64,000 bases of DNA from Anderseniella sp. (lineage in GTDB: Bacteria; Pseudomonadota; Alphaproteobacteria; Rhizobiales; Aestuariivirgaceae). Shown here one piece after another: positions 49,617 to 59,888 of this stretch. Within the stretch, counting starts at the first letter, position 1. The number at the start of each line of letters is the position of its first letter. Below the pieces are notes generated by a model. The model searched no databases, was not told where the DNA came from, and saw nothing but the letters and a program-made list of their open reading frames with translations. The DNA is taken from assembly GCA_028289645.1 (NCBI GenBank), contig JANQOK010000008.1, positions 372,001-436,000 on the forward strand. Direction: 5' to 3'. A program made the position numbers and the translations under genes.

Positions 49617-50639
49617 TTAGCGAACAGGCGGTGCGTACTGAATGCCACCGTCTTTCCACAGCGCATTGACGCCACGGCTGATCTTCAGGTTGGTGTCGGG
49701 ACCAACGTTGCGATCAAACATTTCGCCATAGTTGCCAACTGCCTTGATCGCATTGGCAGCCCAGTTGTTCTCAAGACCGATGTTCTTGCCGAAGTCGCCT
49801 TCAACACCCAGCAGACGGCGGATGCCCGGGTCTGTGGAGTTGGCCATCATGTCACCGGCGTTAGCGGCAGTGATACCTGCTTCTTCAGCGTTGAGCAGCG
49901 CAAAGTATGTCCACTTCACAACGTTGAACCAGGCATCATCGCCCTGACGCACAACCGGGCCAAGAGGCTCTTTGGAGATGATCTCAGGAAGAACCACGTT
50001 CTCGTCTGGATTCTTCAGCTTGAGACGCTCAGCGTACAGGCCGGACTGGTCAGTGGTGAACACGTCGCAACGGCCGGAGTCGTAGGCGGCAATAACTTCA
50101 TCAGCCTTTTCGAAAGCGACAACCTCGTACTTCATGTTGTTGGCACGGAAGTAGTCGGCCAGGTTCAGTTCGGTCGTCGTACCGGTCTGCGTGCAAACCG
50201 ATGCGCCATCGAGCTTCAGCGCGCTGTCAACACCAAGGGACTTCTTAACCATGAAGCCCTGTCCGTCGTAGTAGGTCACACCGGCGAACACGAGACCAAG
50301 TGAAGTATCACGGCCCATGGTCCATGTGGTGTTGCGGGACAGAATGTCGATTTCACCAGACTGCAGTGCTGTGAAACGCTCCTTGGCTGACAGTGGCGTG
50401 AACTTGACCTTCTCGCCATCGCCGAAGACTGCACCGGCAACTGCGCGGCAGAAATCAACGTCGAGACCGGTCCAGTTGTTCTTGTCATCCGGATTCGAGA
50501 AGCCGATCAGGCCCTGGCTCACACCGCACTGGATGAAGCCTTTTGCCTTGACATCATCGAGGGTGCCAGCTGAAGCAGCCGTAATGCCGGCAAGCGATAC
50601 AGCCGTACCGAGAGCGAGCGAAAGCAACGTACGTTTCAT
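49617..50639 (-). CDS. aapJ: general L-amino-acid ABC transporter binding protein
   Basis: A 340-aa periplasmic binding protein with a signal peptide (cleavage near ASAG, about residue 24). It starts TLDDVKAKGFIQCGVSQGLIGFS, and the ligand domains include the two-Cys positions of AapJ/BztA (FIQCGV, VDFCRAV). KFTPLSAKERFTALQSGEIDILSRNTTW is the substrate-contacting segment. It is the first gene of aapJQMP. The 288-base gap upstream separates it from the divergent lyase gene and holds the promoter. Confidence 0.96.
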   Translation of the reverse strand: MKRTLLSLALGTAVSLAGITAASAGTLDDVKAKGFIQCGVSQGLIGFSNPDDKNNWTGLDVDFCRAVAGAVFGDGEKVKFTPLSAKERFTALQSGEIDILSRNTTWTMGRDTSLGLVFAGVTYYDGQGFMVKKSLGVDSALKLDGASVCTQTGTTTELNLADYFRANNMKYEVVAFEKADEVIAAYDSGRCDVFTTDQSGLYAERLKLKNPDENVVLPEIISKEPLGPVVRQGDDAWFNVVKWTYFALLNAEEAGITAANAGDMMANSTDPGIRRLLGVEGDFGKNIGLENNWAANAIKAVGNYGEMFDRNVGPDTNLKISRGVNALWKDGGIQYAPPVR

Positions 50640-50927
50640 TTGTATTTCCTTTGATCATTTGAGATTGGGCCATTGCCCTTGCAACAAGAGCGAAAAGGCA
50701 ACCCGGCAATTTCTTCACCTGCCGCGTTGTTTGGTTCCGGTTCAGCAATAGCCACCGTCCATGAGTATTTCAATTTTTACTCCCTGAGCACGCGCCTATT
50801 AAACGCGCACGGACCGTATCCTGCCCAAATTCCAACCATCGTCAAGCGTTCCTCAAAAAAATTCTTCTCAAAGCTGACAGAAACGGTAAACAGTGCTGAG
50901 CCATTTCAGTCTGTGAAAGTCCATCCC

Positions 50928-52103
50928 ATGAAAAGCCCAAAGGGTGTCTCGCACCAACCTGCAACCGACCTTGTGACCGCGGGCAGGCAGTACTCCGAGC
51001 ATGGAATTGTCAACCCCGGCGTCTTCCACGCTTCAACGATCCTGTACCCGAATACCGATGCGCTGCGCGCGCAAAACCAGGCCTATACTTACGGCCGCAA
51101 GGGCACGCCGACATCGCGGGCGCTGGAAGAAACAATCGCGCAATTGGAAGGCGGTCATGCCTGCAGGCTGACCCCCTCCGGACTGGCTGCGGTATCCACC
51201 GTCATGATGGCGTTTCTGAACACCGGCGACCATGTACTGGTGACCGACAGCGCGTATCGGCCGACCCGCAATTTATGCAACGGCCTGCTTGAACGGATGG
51301 GCATAGAAACCACGTTTTACGACCCTCTGATCGGAGCGGACATCGCCGGTCTGATGAAGCCCAATACCAGGCTGGTAATGACGGAGTGTCCCGGCTCGCA
51401 GACCTTTGAGATGCAGGACATACCCGCAATCGTAGACGCCGCGCACGCCAAAGATGCCCTTGTTGCCATCGACAACACCTGGTCAGGCGGTCACTATTTC
51501 AAGGCGTTCGAGCACGGTTGCGATATCTCGTTTCAGGCAGCCACCAAGTATCTTGTCGGCCATTCAGACTGCATGATGGGATGCATCACGGTTGCGGAAC
51601 AGCACTGGGAGCGGTTCAAGGACGCCTATGAACAGATGGGACAGTGTGCCAGTCCGGACGACATGTACCTCACACTGCGTGGCATTCGCACACTGGATGT
51701 GCGGCTTGCGCGCCATATGAGGTCGGCGCTGGACATTGCCGAATGGCTGGGAGGGAGGGATGAAGTGGCGGAGGTTCTGCATCCCGGCCTGCCAGGTGCC
51801 GCCGGGCATGACATCTGGAAACGGGATTTCACAGGCTCATCCGGCCTGTTCGGTGTTGTGCTGAAGACCCGCAATCAGCAGGCAGTCGATGCTTTCCTGA
51901 ACGCATTGACGCTATATGGCATGGGGTATTCCTGGGGCGGGTACGAAAGCCTTGTAATCCCGTGCGATGTCACCAGCTATAGGACAGCAACAACGTGGGA
52001 TCGGGAAGGCCATCTGTTGCGCCTGCACATTGGGCTTGAGGATGTTCGGGATCTGAAAAGGGATCTGGAGAACGGTTTCGAGGCGATGGCAGCGCTTGAG
52101 TAG
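50928..52103 (+). CDS. metC: cystathionine beta-lyase (Cys/Met metabolism PLP enzyme)
   Basis: A 391-aa PLP-dependent enzyme of the trans-sulfuration family. The internal aldimine Lys is in FQAATKYLVGHSDCMMG, the PLP-phosphate site in TPSGLAAVSTV, and the Asp pairing the ring nitrogen in LVAIDNTWSGG. The sequence fits bacterial MetC (cystathionine to homocysteine, pyruvate and ammonia), but related cysteine desulfhydrases exist. The frame is open from 50673, but the start is set at the ATG at 50928 where homology begins. Confidence 0.9.
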   Translation: MKSPKGVSHQPATDLVTAGRQYSEHGIVNPGVFHASTILYPNTDALRAQNQAYTYGRKGTPTSRALEETIAQLEGGHACRLTPSGLAAVSTVMMAFLNTGDHVLVTDSAYRPTRNLCNGLLERMGIETTFYDPLIGADIAGLMKPNTRLVMTECPGSQTFEMQDIPAIVDAAHAKDALVAIDNTWSGGHYFKAFEHGCDISFQAATKYLVGHSDCMMGCITVAEQHWERFKDAYEQMGQCASPDDMYLTLRGIRTLDVRLARHMRSALDIAEWLGGRDEVAEVLHPGLPGAAGHDIWKRDFTGSSGLFGVVLKTRNQQAVDAFLNALTLYGMGYSWGGYESLVIPCDVTSYRTATTWDREGHLLRLHIGLEDVRDLKRDLENGFEAMAALE

Positions 52104-52156
52104 GTCAAACAGCTACCGGTCCGGCATGACAGGCACGCCTTTCAACGGAGTTTCCC

Positions 52157-52687
52157 ATGACCGTACTAAAACAACTCACGGCCGCGAGTATTTCGGCTGT
52201 GCTGCTGGCAACCGCTGCCGTCGGCCCGGCAATTGCCGCCGATGATGATCCAGAGCTGATCTTCAAGAAATCAACTGTGTTCCGGCTGCTGTCACCCAAT
52301 GCCAAGCTGGCCGTCTATGCGCTGGATGATCCGCTTGTCGAAGGCGTCGCCTGCCACTTCACTCTGCCGGAAATCGGCGGCTGGAAAGGCTGGGCGGGAT
52401 TTGCCGAGGAACGCTCCGAAGTGTCGCTTGCCTGCCGCCAGGTCGGACCGGTCAGCTTCAAGGAGAAGTTTGAGCAGGGAGATGAAATGTACAAGCAGCG
52501 CAGGTCGCTGTTTTTCAAAAAGCTGCAAATCGTGCGCGGATGTGATCCGGTCCGCAATACGCTGGTGTATCTGGTCTACTCGGACCGCATTATTGAAGGC
52601 AGTCCGCAGAACTCCACATCGACAGTCCCGATCATGCCATGGGGCAATGCTCCTGCCCCAAGCTGTGGCGAGTATCTGGAACAGTGA
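52157..52687 (+). CDS. creA: CreA-family periplasmic protein
   Basis: A 176-aa exported protein with a signal peptide (cleavage near AIAAD, about residue 27). VFRLLSPNAKLAVYALDDP, VEGVACHFTLPEIGGWKG and EERSEVSLACRQVGP are the CreA pattern, and the cysteines are conserved. Function is not well understood. GGAG lies upstream of the ATG. It overlaps the quinone reductase start by 4 bases (GTGA), so the two are coupled. Confidence 0.9.
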   Translation: MTVLKQLTAASISAVLLATAAVGPAIAADDDPELIFKKSTVFRLLSPNAKLAVYALDDPLVEGVACHFTLPEIGGWKGWAGFAEERSEVSLACRQVGPVSFKEKFEQGDEMYKQRRSLFFKKLQIVRGCDPVRNTLVYLVYSDRIIEGSPQNSTSTVPIMPWGNAPAPSCGEYLEQ

Positions 52688-53679
52688 GCACCGGCTCCTC
52701 CATACGCGCTTGGAGCTATGCAGAAGCCGGTGCTGCCGGCGACGTCATGCGCATGGAAAGGATGACCGCGCCGGTACCGGCGGCAGGAGAGGTTCTTGTT
52801 GAGACGAAGGTGTCGGCCGTCAACCCGACCGACATCAAGCGGCGCACCACGGGTCGCGAGCTGGGTAGGTTTGAACGGATCATACCCAACAATGACGGTT
52901 CAGGTGTTGTGGTTGCGGTTGGGGAGGGAGTGCCGGCAGACCGAATTGGCGAGCATGTCTGGCTGTTCGCAGCGCAAGCCGGAAGGCCACATGGAACAGC
53001 GAGCACGAAGCTCGCAATCCCGTCCGCTCTTGCCATTGAGCTGCCCAAGTCTGCCAGCTTTGCCGATGGGGCATGCATCGGTGTGCCTGCGGTAACGGCA
53101 TGGCATGGCGTTTTGGGAGACGGGTCAGTGAAAGACAAAACCGTCATGGTGAGCGGCGCCGGCGGGCGCGTCGGACGCTATGCGGTGCAGGTAGCAAGGA
53201 CAGCGGGTGCAAGGGTTGTTGCATTGTCACGCACAGCGAAGGCCGCAGAGTTGCAAAGGCTGGGTGCAAGCGTGGTGCTTGATTACGCTGCACCAAACCT
53301 CACTGACAGGCTTAAGGAAGCTGCACCTGACGGTATCGACAGGGTGTGTGATGCCGCCCTGGCCCTGACACTGGAAAATGCGCTGCCCGCGCTGAACCCG
53401 CGTGCAGTAATTGCAGCTTACGCATCCGACCAGAAGCCCACCCCTGCCCTGCCATTCGGCCAGATGCTCTACGCCAACATTGCGCTGCAGCCATTCTCGA
53501 TCTTCGCGCTGAGCGATGACCAGCGGCATGCTGCACTAACAGGCGTCAGCGAACTGCTGTCCCAGGGAACACTGACGCATCACGTCGGTGCCCGATTTGA
53601 GTTTGACCAGATGGTTGAAGCCCATGAGGCAGTTGAAGCCGGCCAGGTTGAAGGTACCTGTCTGGTCGCAGTGAAGTAG
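52684..53679 (+). CDS. zinc-independent NADPH:quinone reductase (MDR family)
   Basis: A 331-aa medium-chain dehydrogenase/reductase with no structural-zinc cysteines. The NADPH motif is VSGAGGRVGRYAVQ near residue 156, then VVALSRTAKAAEL (Ser-Arg suits NADPH). The substrate side opens with VSAVNPTDIKRR. I start at the GTG at 52684 that overlaps the CreA stop, because the longer frame from 52639 overlaps CreA heavily. Quinones or 2-enals are the likely substrates. Confidence 0.88.
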   Translation: MSTGSSIRAWSYAEAGAAGDVMRMERMTAPVPAAGEVLVETKVSAVNPTDIKRRTTGRELGRFERIIPNNDGSGVVVAVGEGVPADRIGEHVWLFAAQAGRPHGTASTKLAIPSALAIELPKSASFADGACIGVPAVTAWHGVLGDGSVKDKTVMVSGAGGRVGRYAVQVARTAGARVVALSRTAKAAELQRLGASVVLDYAAPNLTDRLKEAAPDGIDRVCDAALALTLENALPALNPRAVIAAYASDQKPTPALPFGQMLYANIALQPFSIFALSDDQRHAALTGVSELLSQGTLTHHVGARFEFDQMVEAHEAVEAGQVEGTCLVAVK

Positions 53680-53818
53680 GCCAGCACTGTGTTATCTGCA
53701 GCCGTGCCCTGCACGGATCAGGGTTGCCGACAACTAGATTTTGAGTTTTGCTGGTACAACCTGCACCTTGAGACTTCCATCCGCGCCACAAATGCGCGAA
53801 GCCGAACGGGTTGAGCAC

Positions 53819-54712
53819 ATGGCCAGATCGCAAGCCGTCGCTGTTGCGCTGGTCATAACAATCGGAGTTCTGTGGGGTCTCAACTGGCCGACGGTAAAAT
53901 TCATCCTTGGTTCTGTACCGCCGTGGACATTTCGTGCGCTCGCATTCACGCTGGGCGCACTGCTTTTGGCAATCATCGCGCGCTGGGCCGGCGAAACACT
54001 ACGTGTGGAAGCTCAAGAGCGCGGCCCGGTTCTGATTGCCGGGCTTCTGACCGTGTTCGGTTTCAACGTGTTCACCGCGTTCGGTCAGTTGCTGACCGAG
54101 ACGTCGAAAGCGGCCATCATTGCCTTCACCATGCCAATGTGGGCGGCTTTGCTTGCGGTGATTTTCCTGGGGGAGAGATTCAGCCTGAACCGCGCTGCGT
54201 CGTTGGCACTGGGCATGGCAGGCCTGGCGGTACTGCTGGCCGGCGATTTGCGGTCGTTTATTGACCATCCGGCCGGTTTTCTGCTCATGCTGGGTGCAGC
54301 CGTGTCCTGGGCGGCCGGCACTGTGCTGCTGAAATCACGGAAGTGGAACATCACTCCCCTTGCCCGCTCAGCCTGGCTGGTCGGAGTTTCAGCCATACCT
54401 GCCTGGGCAGGTGCGTTTCTGTTTGAAAGACCCTGGGCCCTTGATATTCCCGACGGTTCGGTTCTGGCAGTGTTTGCATTTCATGTGATTGGGCCGGTTG
54501 CGCTGTGCTATGCGGCATGGGTCAGCCTGGTGTCGCGGCTGCCGGCATCAACTGCCGCCATCGGAACCCTGCTCATACCAGTCGTCGGCGTACTTTCGGC
54601 GAGTCTGCTGCTTGGCGACGAACTGACACTGGACAAGATCGCAGCACTTGGCCTGATTGTGTCGTCGGTCGCCTTGACCTTTGTTCAACCGGCGCGCTCG
54701 CAGGGCCGTTAG
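53819..54712 (+). CDS. EamA/DMT-family transporter
   Basis: A 297-aa inner-membrane protein with ten helices in two EamA repeats. Repeat 1 begins VLWGLNWPTVKFIL and includes TETSKAAIIAFTMPMWAALLA; repeat 2 begins MLGAAVSWAAGTVLLKS and ends TLLIPVVGVLSASLLLGDEL. Members export amino acids, nucleotides or drugs, and no substrate can be read here. The ATG at 53819 is preferred over 53792 because helix 1 follows at once. Confidence 0.85.
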   Translation: MARSQAVAVALVITIGVLWGLNWPTVKFILGSVPPWTFRALAFTLGALLLAIIARWAGETLRVEAQERGPVLIAGLLTVFGFNVFTAFGQLLTETSKAAIIAFTMPMWAALLAVIFLGERFSLNRAASLALGMAGLAVLLAGDLRSFIDHPAGFLLMLGAAVSWAAGTVLLKSRKWNITPLARSAWLVGVSAIPAWAGAFLFERPWALDIPDGSVLAVFAFHVIGPVALCYAAWVSLVSRLPASTAAIGTLLIPVVGVLSASLLLGDELTLDKIAALGLIVSSVALTFVQPARSQGR

Positions 54713-54803
54713 AGGCCGACCATACTTGCGCCGCAGGTATGTTGACCTGCACTTTTTCACAGCTAATGTCGTTGCAGCGCAATCACGGGATTCATGAGAA
54801 GCC

Positions 54804-56459
54804 TTGCTTGATAGTTTGAAAAGCTATGGATACTCGCTTTCCTATGCCGGGCTGTTTTTCGGAACACTGTTCTTCGCAGCTTCGTTGGCACCCTCGCTGC
54901 TGCCGCGCGGCTTCATTCTTCAGGGTCTGTTGTCCGGTGTTGCATTCACCACCGGTTACGGGCTTGGCAGCTTGTTTGCCTGGTTGTGGCGCTATCTGGA
55001 ACTGAAAGAACCGGCCGGGCGGGTCAACACATTCTTGCATCCTGCAATGGTTGTAGGCGCCGGCCTGGTCGCATTCATCTTCCTGTGGCGCGCCAGCATC
55101 TGGCAAAACTCCATAAGGAGTTTGATGCAGATGGAGCCCGTCGCAAGTGCGCATCCGTGGCGCGTAGGCTTGATTGCTGTTGCCTGTTCGGTGTTCCTGA
55201 TCTCGTTCGGACGCATCCTGTTGTGGGGACAAAAGCTGGTTGCCAAAAAACTGGATCAGCTTCTGCCCAGGCGGGTCTCCATCATCATCAGCGTGTTTGC
55301 CGTGGGCTTGATAGTGTTCTCGCTCACCGAAAGGATAGTCATCAGAAATGCCCTGCGGGTTGCCGACACGGCCTTTGCCGAACTGGATGAAAGAGTTGAC
55401 GAAGGCATATCCCGACCATCGATCTCCAGTGCATCCGGCAGCCCGCAATCGCTGGTTGACTGGGATTCGATTGGCCGCAGAGGCAAGAATTTCATCAAAG
55501 GCGGTCCGGCCCGATCGCAACTGCGGCAGTTCTCAGGGCGCGAAGCCAAACAGCCGTTGCGCGTGTATGTGGGAGTGCGTACCCGGGAAACTCTGGAAGA
55601 ACGGGCAAAACTGGCTCTACAGGAACTTAAAAGGATCAAGGCCTTCGAGAGATCGGTGCTGGTAGTCGCAACACCTACCGGTACTGGATGGCTGGATCCG
55701 GGTGCAGTTGACAGCCTTGAGTACCTGCACAATGGCGATACTGCGATCGTCGCCATTCAGTATTCATACCTGCCGAGTTGGATGACGCTGCTGGTTGACC
55801 CAGATCGTTCGCGAGCGGCAGCCCAGGCTCTGTTCAAGCAGGTCTATGGTTACTGGACAACGTTGCCGAAAAACCAGCGACCCAGACTCTATCTGCATGG
55901 ATTGAGCCTCGGTGCTCTCGGTTCTGAAGCTTCTACGCAGTTGTTTCTGATTCTCGACGACCTGGTGCACGGGGCCGTGTGGAGCGGTCCGCCATTTCCC
56001 AGTTCACTGTGGTCAGCGGCAATCCGCTCCAGAAACCCCGGATCGCCTGCATGGCTGCCGCAAATTGCCGATGGCGCGATGATACGGTTTACAGGTCAGC
56101 ACAATTCACTGACCGACCCGGCGCGCAAATGGGGTCCGGTACGGGTCGTCTACATCCAGTATGCCAGCGATCCCATGGTGTTTTTCTCTCCTGGCATGCT
56201 GTTTCGAAAACCAGACTGGCTGCGTGGCAGCAGAGGACCGGACGTATCGCCATATTTTGACTGGTATCCTGTCATCAGTTTTCTGCAGGTCGGTTTTGAC
56301 CTGCCAAATGCCACTAGCGTCCCGCGCGGTTACGGGCACAACTATTCGGCCAGCAGCTACATCGATGCCTGGATAGAGGTCACCCAACCGCCCGGCTGGT
56401 CTCATGAGGACACCCGGCGGCTGAAGAAGATTCTCGTACAAAAGCACAGCGGTCAATGA
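54804..56459 (+). CDS. membrane alpha/beta hydrolase, Abhydrolase_9 family
   Basis: A 551-aa protein with about five N-terminal helices (residues 10-190, SLAPSLLPRGFILQG is the N-terminal domain signature) and a C-terminal alpha/beta-hydrolase domain. Its nucleophile elbow is LHGLSLGALGSE (Ser near 373), with YGHNYSASSYIDAW near the His. The domain pair matches the Abhydrolase_9_N plus Abhydrolase_9 families, which are still uncharacterised. Start is a TTG at 54804, not certain. Confidence 0.85.
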   Translation: MLDSLKSYGYSLSYAGLFFGTLFFAASLAPSLLPRGFILQGLLSGVAFTTGYGLGSLFAWLWRYLELKEPAGRVNTFLHPAMVVGAGLVAFIFLWRASIWQNSIRSLMQMEPVASAHPWRVGLIAVACSVFLISFGRILLWGQKLVAKKLDQLLPRRVSIIISVFAVGLIVFSLTERIVIRNALRVADTAFAELDERVDEGISRPSISSASGSPQSLVDWDSIGRRGKNFIKGGPARSQLRQFSGREAKQPLRVYVGVRTRETLEERAKLALQELKRIKAFERSVLVVATPTGTGWLDPGAVDSLEYLHNGDTAIVAIQYSYLPSWMTLLVDPDRSRAAAQALFKQVYGYWTTLPKNQRPRLYLHGLSLGALGSEASTQLFLILDDLVHGAVWSGPPFPSSLWSAAIRSRNPGSPAWLPQIADGAMIRFTGQHNSLTDPARKWGPVRVVYIQYASDPMVFFSPGMLFRKPDWLRGSRGPDVSPYFDWYPVISFLQVGFDLPNATSVPRGYGHNYSASSYIDAWIEVTQPPGWSHEDTRRLKKILVQKHSGQ

Positions 56460-56498
56460 CGTTGCGTTTGATGAGAAAATTGCAGGAGGAAGAAGACA

Positions 56499-56951
56499 AT
56501 GTGTTTGCTCAGACCGATGCCGGTATACGGGGCCCTGGTTGTCATGACCTTGGCCTTGTCACCTCCGGCTGCCAGCGCACAGAACAACTCGCAAGCAAGC
56601 TGCCCATACTCGCAACTGGAATGGCTGGAGACCAAACTGTTCATGGGATTGAGCAGAAGTGGCGGGGCTGCAGTGTCAAAACGTGAATGGGATCAATTCG
56701 TCGCCGACAATTTCGTGGTCAAGTTTCCGCATGGCTTCACCATAATTGAAACGACCGGCTACTGGCAGGACCAGACGAGCAAATCCACCGTTTATGAAAA
56801 CGGCAAGCAGATCGTCATTCTGCATGAAGCTACACCGGACAACGAAGCAAAGATCAATGAGATCGCCGAAGAATATCGCTCGCTGTTTGATCAGCAGTCG
56901 GTGCTGATTTCCAGCCGCAAGACAAACGTACGGTTTTGTGAGGAGCCCTGA
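56499..56951 (+). CDS. DUF3574-family exported protein
   Basis: A 150-aa exported protein with a signal peptide (cleavage near ASAQN, about residue 28). The mature domain has LFMGLSRSGGAAVSKREWDQF, NFVVKFPHGFTIIETTG and VLISSRKTNVRFCEEP, which fit DUF3574. Two Cys (near residues 35 and 147) could pair. AGGAGGAAGAAGAC is a strong ribosome site. It follows the Abhydrolase_9 gene by 39 bases and may share its transcript. Confidence 0.88.
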   Translation: MCLLRPMPVYGALVVMTLALSPPAASAQNNSQASCPYSQLEWLETKLFMGLSRSGGAAVSKREWDQFVADNFVVKFPHGFTIIETTGYWQDQTSKSTVYENGKQIVILHEATPDNEAKINEIAEEYRSLFDQQSVLISSRKTNVRFCEEP

Positions 56952-56983
56952 AGCAATATCGTCTGGCTGATCAGGACAGAGCC

Positions 56984-57011
56984 TGCGATCAGGTGCTGCC
57001 ACCTGATCGCA
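56984..57011. terminator. perfect 12-bp hairpin between convergent genes
   Basis: Arms TGCGATCAGGTG (56984-56995) and CACCTGATCGCA (57000-57011) with the 4-base loop CTGC. It lies between the convergent DUF3574 and potF-like genes and could end both transcripts, although neither side has a U-run. Confidence 0.6.
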
Positions 57012-57024
57012 GAACAGGACCGAC

Positions 57025-58065
57025 CTATTTGGTCAGTTCGGTCCAGATTGCCGTGTAAAGTTCAGTTGCCTCGGGCGAACAGGTCTCCGCGACAAATCCT
57101 GCCCCGGACAACTCTGCGGGCACATTCACTTCCGGCGCGGTCTTCATGTCTTCCGGCATGAACTCCTGCGACCCCTCGATGCCGTTTGCATAGCGCGCAA
57201 ACTCGGAAATCAAGGCGGCGTTTTCAGGTTTCATGATGAAGTTCTGGAATGCCTTGGCATTGTCCACATTCTTGGCATCCTTGAGCACTGCCACATTGTC
57301 GGTCCAGATCGGATAACCTTCCTTGGGATAACCGTAGACAATGTCCTTGTTCTGCAGACGGGCCCGGAAAGACGCGCCGTTCCAGTATACCCCGGCGGAG
57401 ATGTCGCCCTTGGCATACTTTTCAACTGTGCCATAGTCGAGTGACAGCCAGTTCGGTTTGGCGGCCACCAGCGTGTCACGGACTTTCTTCAACACAGTCT
57501 TGTCGGTGGTGCACGGTTTGCCGCCCACATAGGTTATGGCGAGCGACATGACATCTGTCATTTCCGGCACCACGTTGATCTTGCCCTTCAACTCATCAGG
57601 CGGGTCGAAGACAACTGCAGACGTGTTTACGTCGCCCTTGTAGACGGATGTGTTGACCGTGATGCCGACGGTGCCCCATTGCCACGGCACTGTATACTTG
57701 CGGCCCGGATCAAACACCGGATCAGCCCATTGCTTGGCCACGTGCTTGAAATTCTCCATGCTGCTGGGGTTAGTTTCCATCAGCAGGCCCTCGCCAATCC
57801 AGATCGGGATGTAGGTGCCTGACGGCACTACAATGTCATAACCATGGCCGCCGGCGCGGATTTTCGCCAATGCGGTGTCGTTCGAGTCATAGTCGGTAAC
57901 CGTGACCTTGACGTCGAATTCCTTTTCGAACTTCTCAACCAGCTTGGGGTTGGTGTAGTTGCCCCAATTGAAAATGTTGAGCTCACCGGCGGCCAGCGCC
58001 GCGGACGCAGAGCATCCCACTGCCACAGCGGCAGCAGCCATCATTGCTGTAATCTTGTATTTCAT
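57025..58065 (-). CDS. potF: polyamine ABC transporter substrate-binding protein (PotD/PotF type)
   Basis: A 346-aa periplasmic receptor with a signal peptide (cleavage near ALAAG, about residue 26). It starts [20 protein letters not shown], which is the PotD/PotF pattern, then [14 protein letters not shown] and [14 protein letters not shown]. Such proteins bind putrescine or spermidine through conserved Asp/Glu and Trp. AGGAG precedes the ATG at 58065; the frame to 58110 is not used. It is the last gene of the operon, which is unusual for a highly expressed binding protein. Confidence 0.92.
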   Translation of the reverse strand: MKYKITAMMAAAAVAVGCSASAALAAGELNIFNWGNYTNPKLVEKFEKEFDVKVTVTDYDSNDTALAKIRAGGHGYDIVVPSGTYIPIWIGEGLLMETNPSSMENFKHVAKQWADPVFDPGRKYTVPWQWGTVGITVNTSVYKGDVNTSAVVFDPPDELKGKINVVPEMTDVMSLAITYVGGKPCTTDKTVLKKVRDTLVAAKPNWLSLDYGTVEKYAKGDISAGVYWNGASFRARLQNKDIVYGYPKEGYPIWTDNVAVLKDAKNVDNAKAFQNFIMKPENAALISEFARYANGIEGSQEFMPEDMKTAPEVNVPAELSGAGFVAETCSPEATELYTAIWTELTK

Positions 58066-58110
58066 CTCCCAAACTCCTTGCTTGTTAAACTCCAGGGCCT
58101 TGACCCTCAC

Positions 58111-58932
58111 TCACGATGCACTGCTGCCTTTCCGGTTCAGCAGGAAAAACACCGTCACCACAGCCACCGAGATGGCCAGGAACACGGTGGAAATAGCATT
58201 GATTTCCGGCGTGATGATGCGGCGCAGCTGACCGAGCATGTAGGTCGGCAGGGTGTCCTGCCCGCCCGACTTGACGAACTCAGTTATCACCACATCATCC
58301 AGCGAGATGACGAAGGCCAGCATGGCACCTGCCAGTATGCCCGGCGCCATCAACGGCAAGGTCACATGCCGGAAGGTCTGCCACGGGCCGGCATAAAGAT
58401 CCGCCGCAGCCCGCTCGAGCGACAGGTCCATGTTTTCCAGGCGGGCCCGGATCGGCAGGTAGGCAAACGGGATACAAAACGCCGTGTGTGCAATGATCAG
58501 ATAGGCCAGCCCCTGATAGCCTGTGTAGATTTTGATCATGGCGAAGAAGATCAGCAAGGCCACTGCTGTGACGATCTCCGGCACCATAAGCGGTTGGTTG
58601 ATGGCGGCGTAAATCGCAGTGATGCCGCGATAAGGTTCGGTGCGCGTGGTGGCAAGTGCAGCCAGCGTAGCGCAGATCGTGGCCAGAAAAGCCGCCGAAG
58701 AGGCGACTTTCAATGACGTAATCGATGCTTCGAGCACTCGTTCGTTCTGCCAGGCAGCCTCATACCAACGCCAGGAAAACCCCTCCCAGATGGCAATGGA
58801 AGTGCCGGCATTGAATGAGTAGAACACCAGTATAAGGATCGGTGTATAAAGCAACACGAAGCAGCACAGGGCGACAAAACCAAAACCGGTCTGACGTTTG
58901 ATGGAAAACCGCTTCGCGGGAATATCAGCCAT
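58111..58932 (-). CDS. potC: polyamine ABC transporter permease (PotC/PotI type)
   Basis: A 273-aa permease with six helices. The start has LLYTPILILVFYSFNAG, and the EAA loop is ERAAADLYAGPWQTFRHVTL near residue 165. It overlaps the preceding permease gene by 8 bases and is followed by potF after 45 bases. It forms the channel with PotB for polyamine entry. Confidence 0.92.
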   Translation of the reverse strand: MADIPAKRFSIKRQTGFGFVALCCFVLLYTPILILVFYSFNAGTSIAIWEGFSWRWYEAAWQNERVLEASITSLKVASSAAFLATICATLAALATTRTEPYRGITAIYAAINQPLMVPEIVTAVALLIFFAMIKIYTGYQGLAYLIIAHTAFCIPFAYLPIRARLENMDLSLERAAADLYAGPWQTFRHVTLPLMAPGILAGAMLAFVISLDDVVITEFVKSGGQDTLPTYMLGQLRRIITPEINAISTVFLAISVAVVTVFFLLNRKGSSAS

Positions 58933-59881
58933 GCGATTTCACTCCCGACTTCGAGGCATTACGCACGTAGAACAGCAGCGCCACCATGACGATCACCAGC
59001 AGCGTAATGGACAGGGCTGCACCCAACGGCCAGTTGCGGCCCTGGCCGAACTGCAGTTCGATCAGGTTGCCCAGCATCATGTTCTTGCCGCCCCCCAGCA
59101 CACGCGGCGTCACGTAGGCACCCAGCGATGGCACGAACACCAGAATGGAACCTGCAATGATGCCCGGCTTGACCATCGGCACGATGATGCGACGCAGGAC
59201 GCCGAGCCGCGTCGCGTACAGATCGTAGCCGGCCTCAACCAGCCGGAAATCGAGCCGCTCCATGGACGCATAAAGCGGCAGGACCATCAGCGGCAGATAG
59301 ACATAGAGCATGCCAACCATGATGGCGAAGTCGGTGTATAGCATCTGGATTGGGGTGGAAATTACGCCGAGGCTCATCAACAAGGTGTTGACCACACCTT
59401 CATTGCGGATCACCTCCATGATCGCGAATGTACGGATCAGAAGATTGGTCCAGAACGGTATCGTGATGAGAAACAGGAACACCGGGCGCAGATTGGCCGG
59501 GCGGGTCGCGATATAGTAGGCGGTGGGGAATCCAAACAGCAGGGCAAGTATGGTGGTGCCGAGAGACAGTTTGAGGGACCGCCAGAAAATCGACAGATGA
59601 CCGTCGGCAAAGCCGAGCGTGTCATCGAAAATGTCGCGTTTCAGGAACACATTGAACCAGCCGTCGGTGGAGAAGCTCCACACAACACCGCCATATGCGC
59701 CCTTCTGCAGAAATGAATAGACCAGCATGATCAGCAATGGCCCAAGCGCTGCAAAGAAGATCACCGTCAGTGCTGGGCTTGCCAGCAGCCAGCGATTGCG
59801 CACGTCTTTCCTGCGGGCGGCCACTCCTGCATCTGCTCCACTGGTGGTTGGCGGCTGGCTGACTGCTGCGGTGTCGGTCAT
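58925..59881 (-). CDS. potB: polyamine ABC transporter permease (PotB/PotH type)
   Basis: A 318-aa permease with a hydrophilic N-terminus (about 30 residues), then LLASPALTVIFFAALGPLLIM and five more helices. The EAA loop is VEAGYDLYATRLGVLRRIIVP near residue 215. It starts 7 bases after the potA stop and overlaps potC by 8 bases. Confidence 0.92.
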   Translation of the reverse strand: MTDTAAVSQPPTTSGADAGVAARRKDVRNRWLLASPALTVIFFAALGPLLIMLVYSFLQKGAYGGVVWSFSTDGWFNVFLKRDIFDDTLGFADGHLSIFWRSLKLSLGTTILALLFGFPTAYYIATRPANLRPVFLFLITIPFWTNLLIRTFAIMEVIRNEGVVNTLLMSLGVISTPIQMLYTDFAIMVGMLYVYLPLMVLPLYASMERLDFRLVEAGYDLYATRLGVLRRIIVPMVKPGIIAGSILVFVPSLGAYVTPRVLGGGKNMMLGNLIELQFGQGRNWPLGAALSITLLVIVMVALLFYVRNASKSGVKSHG

Positions 59882-59888
59882 GGCCCAG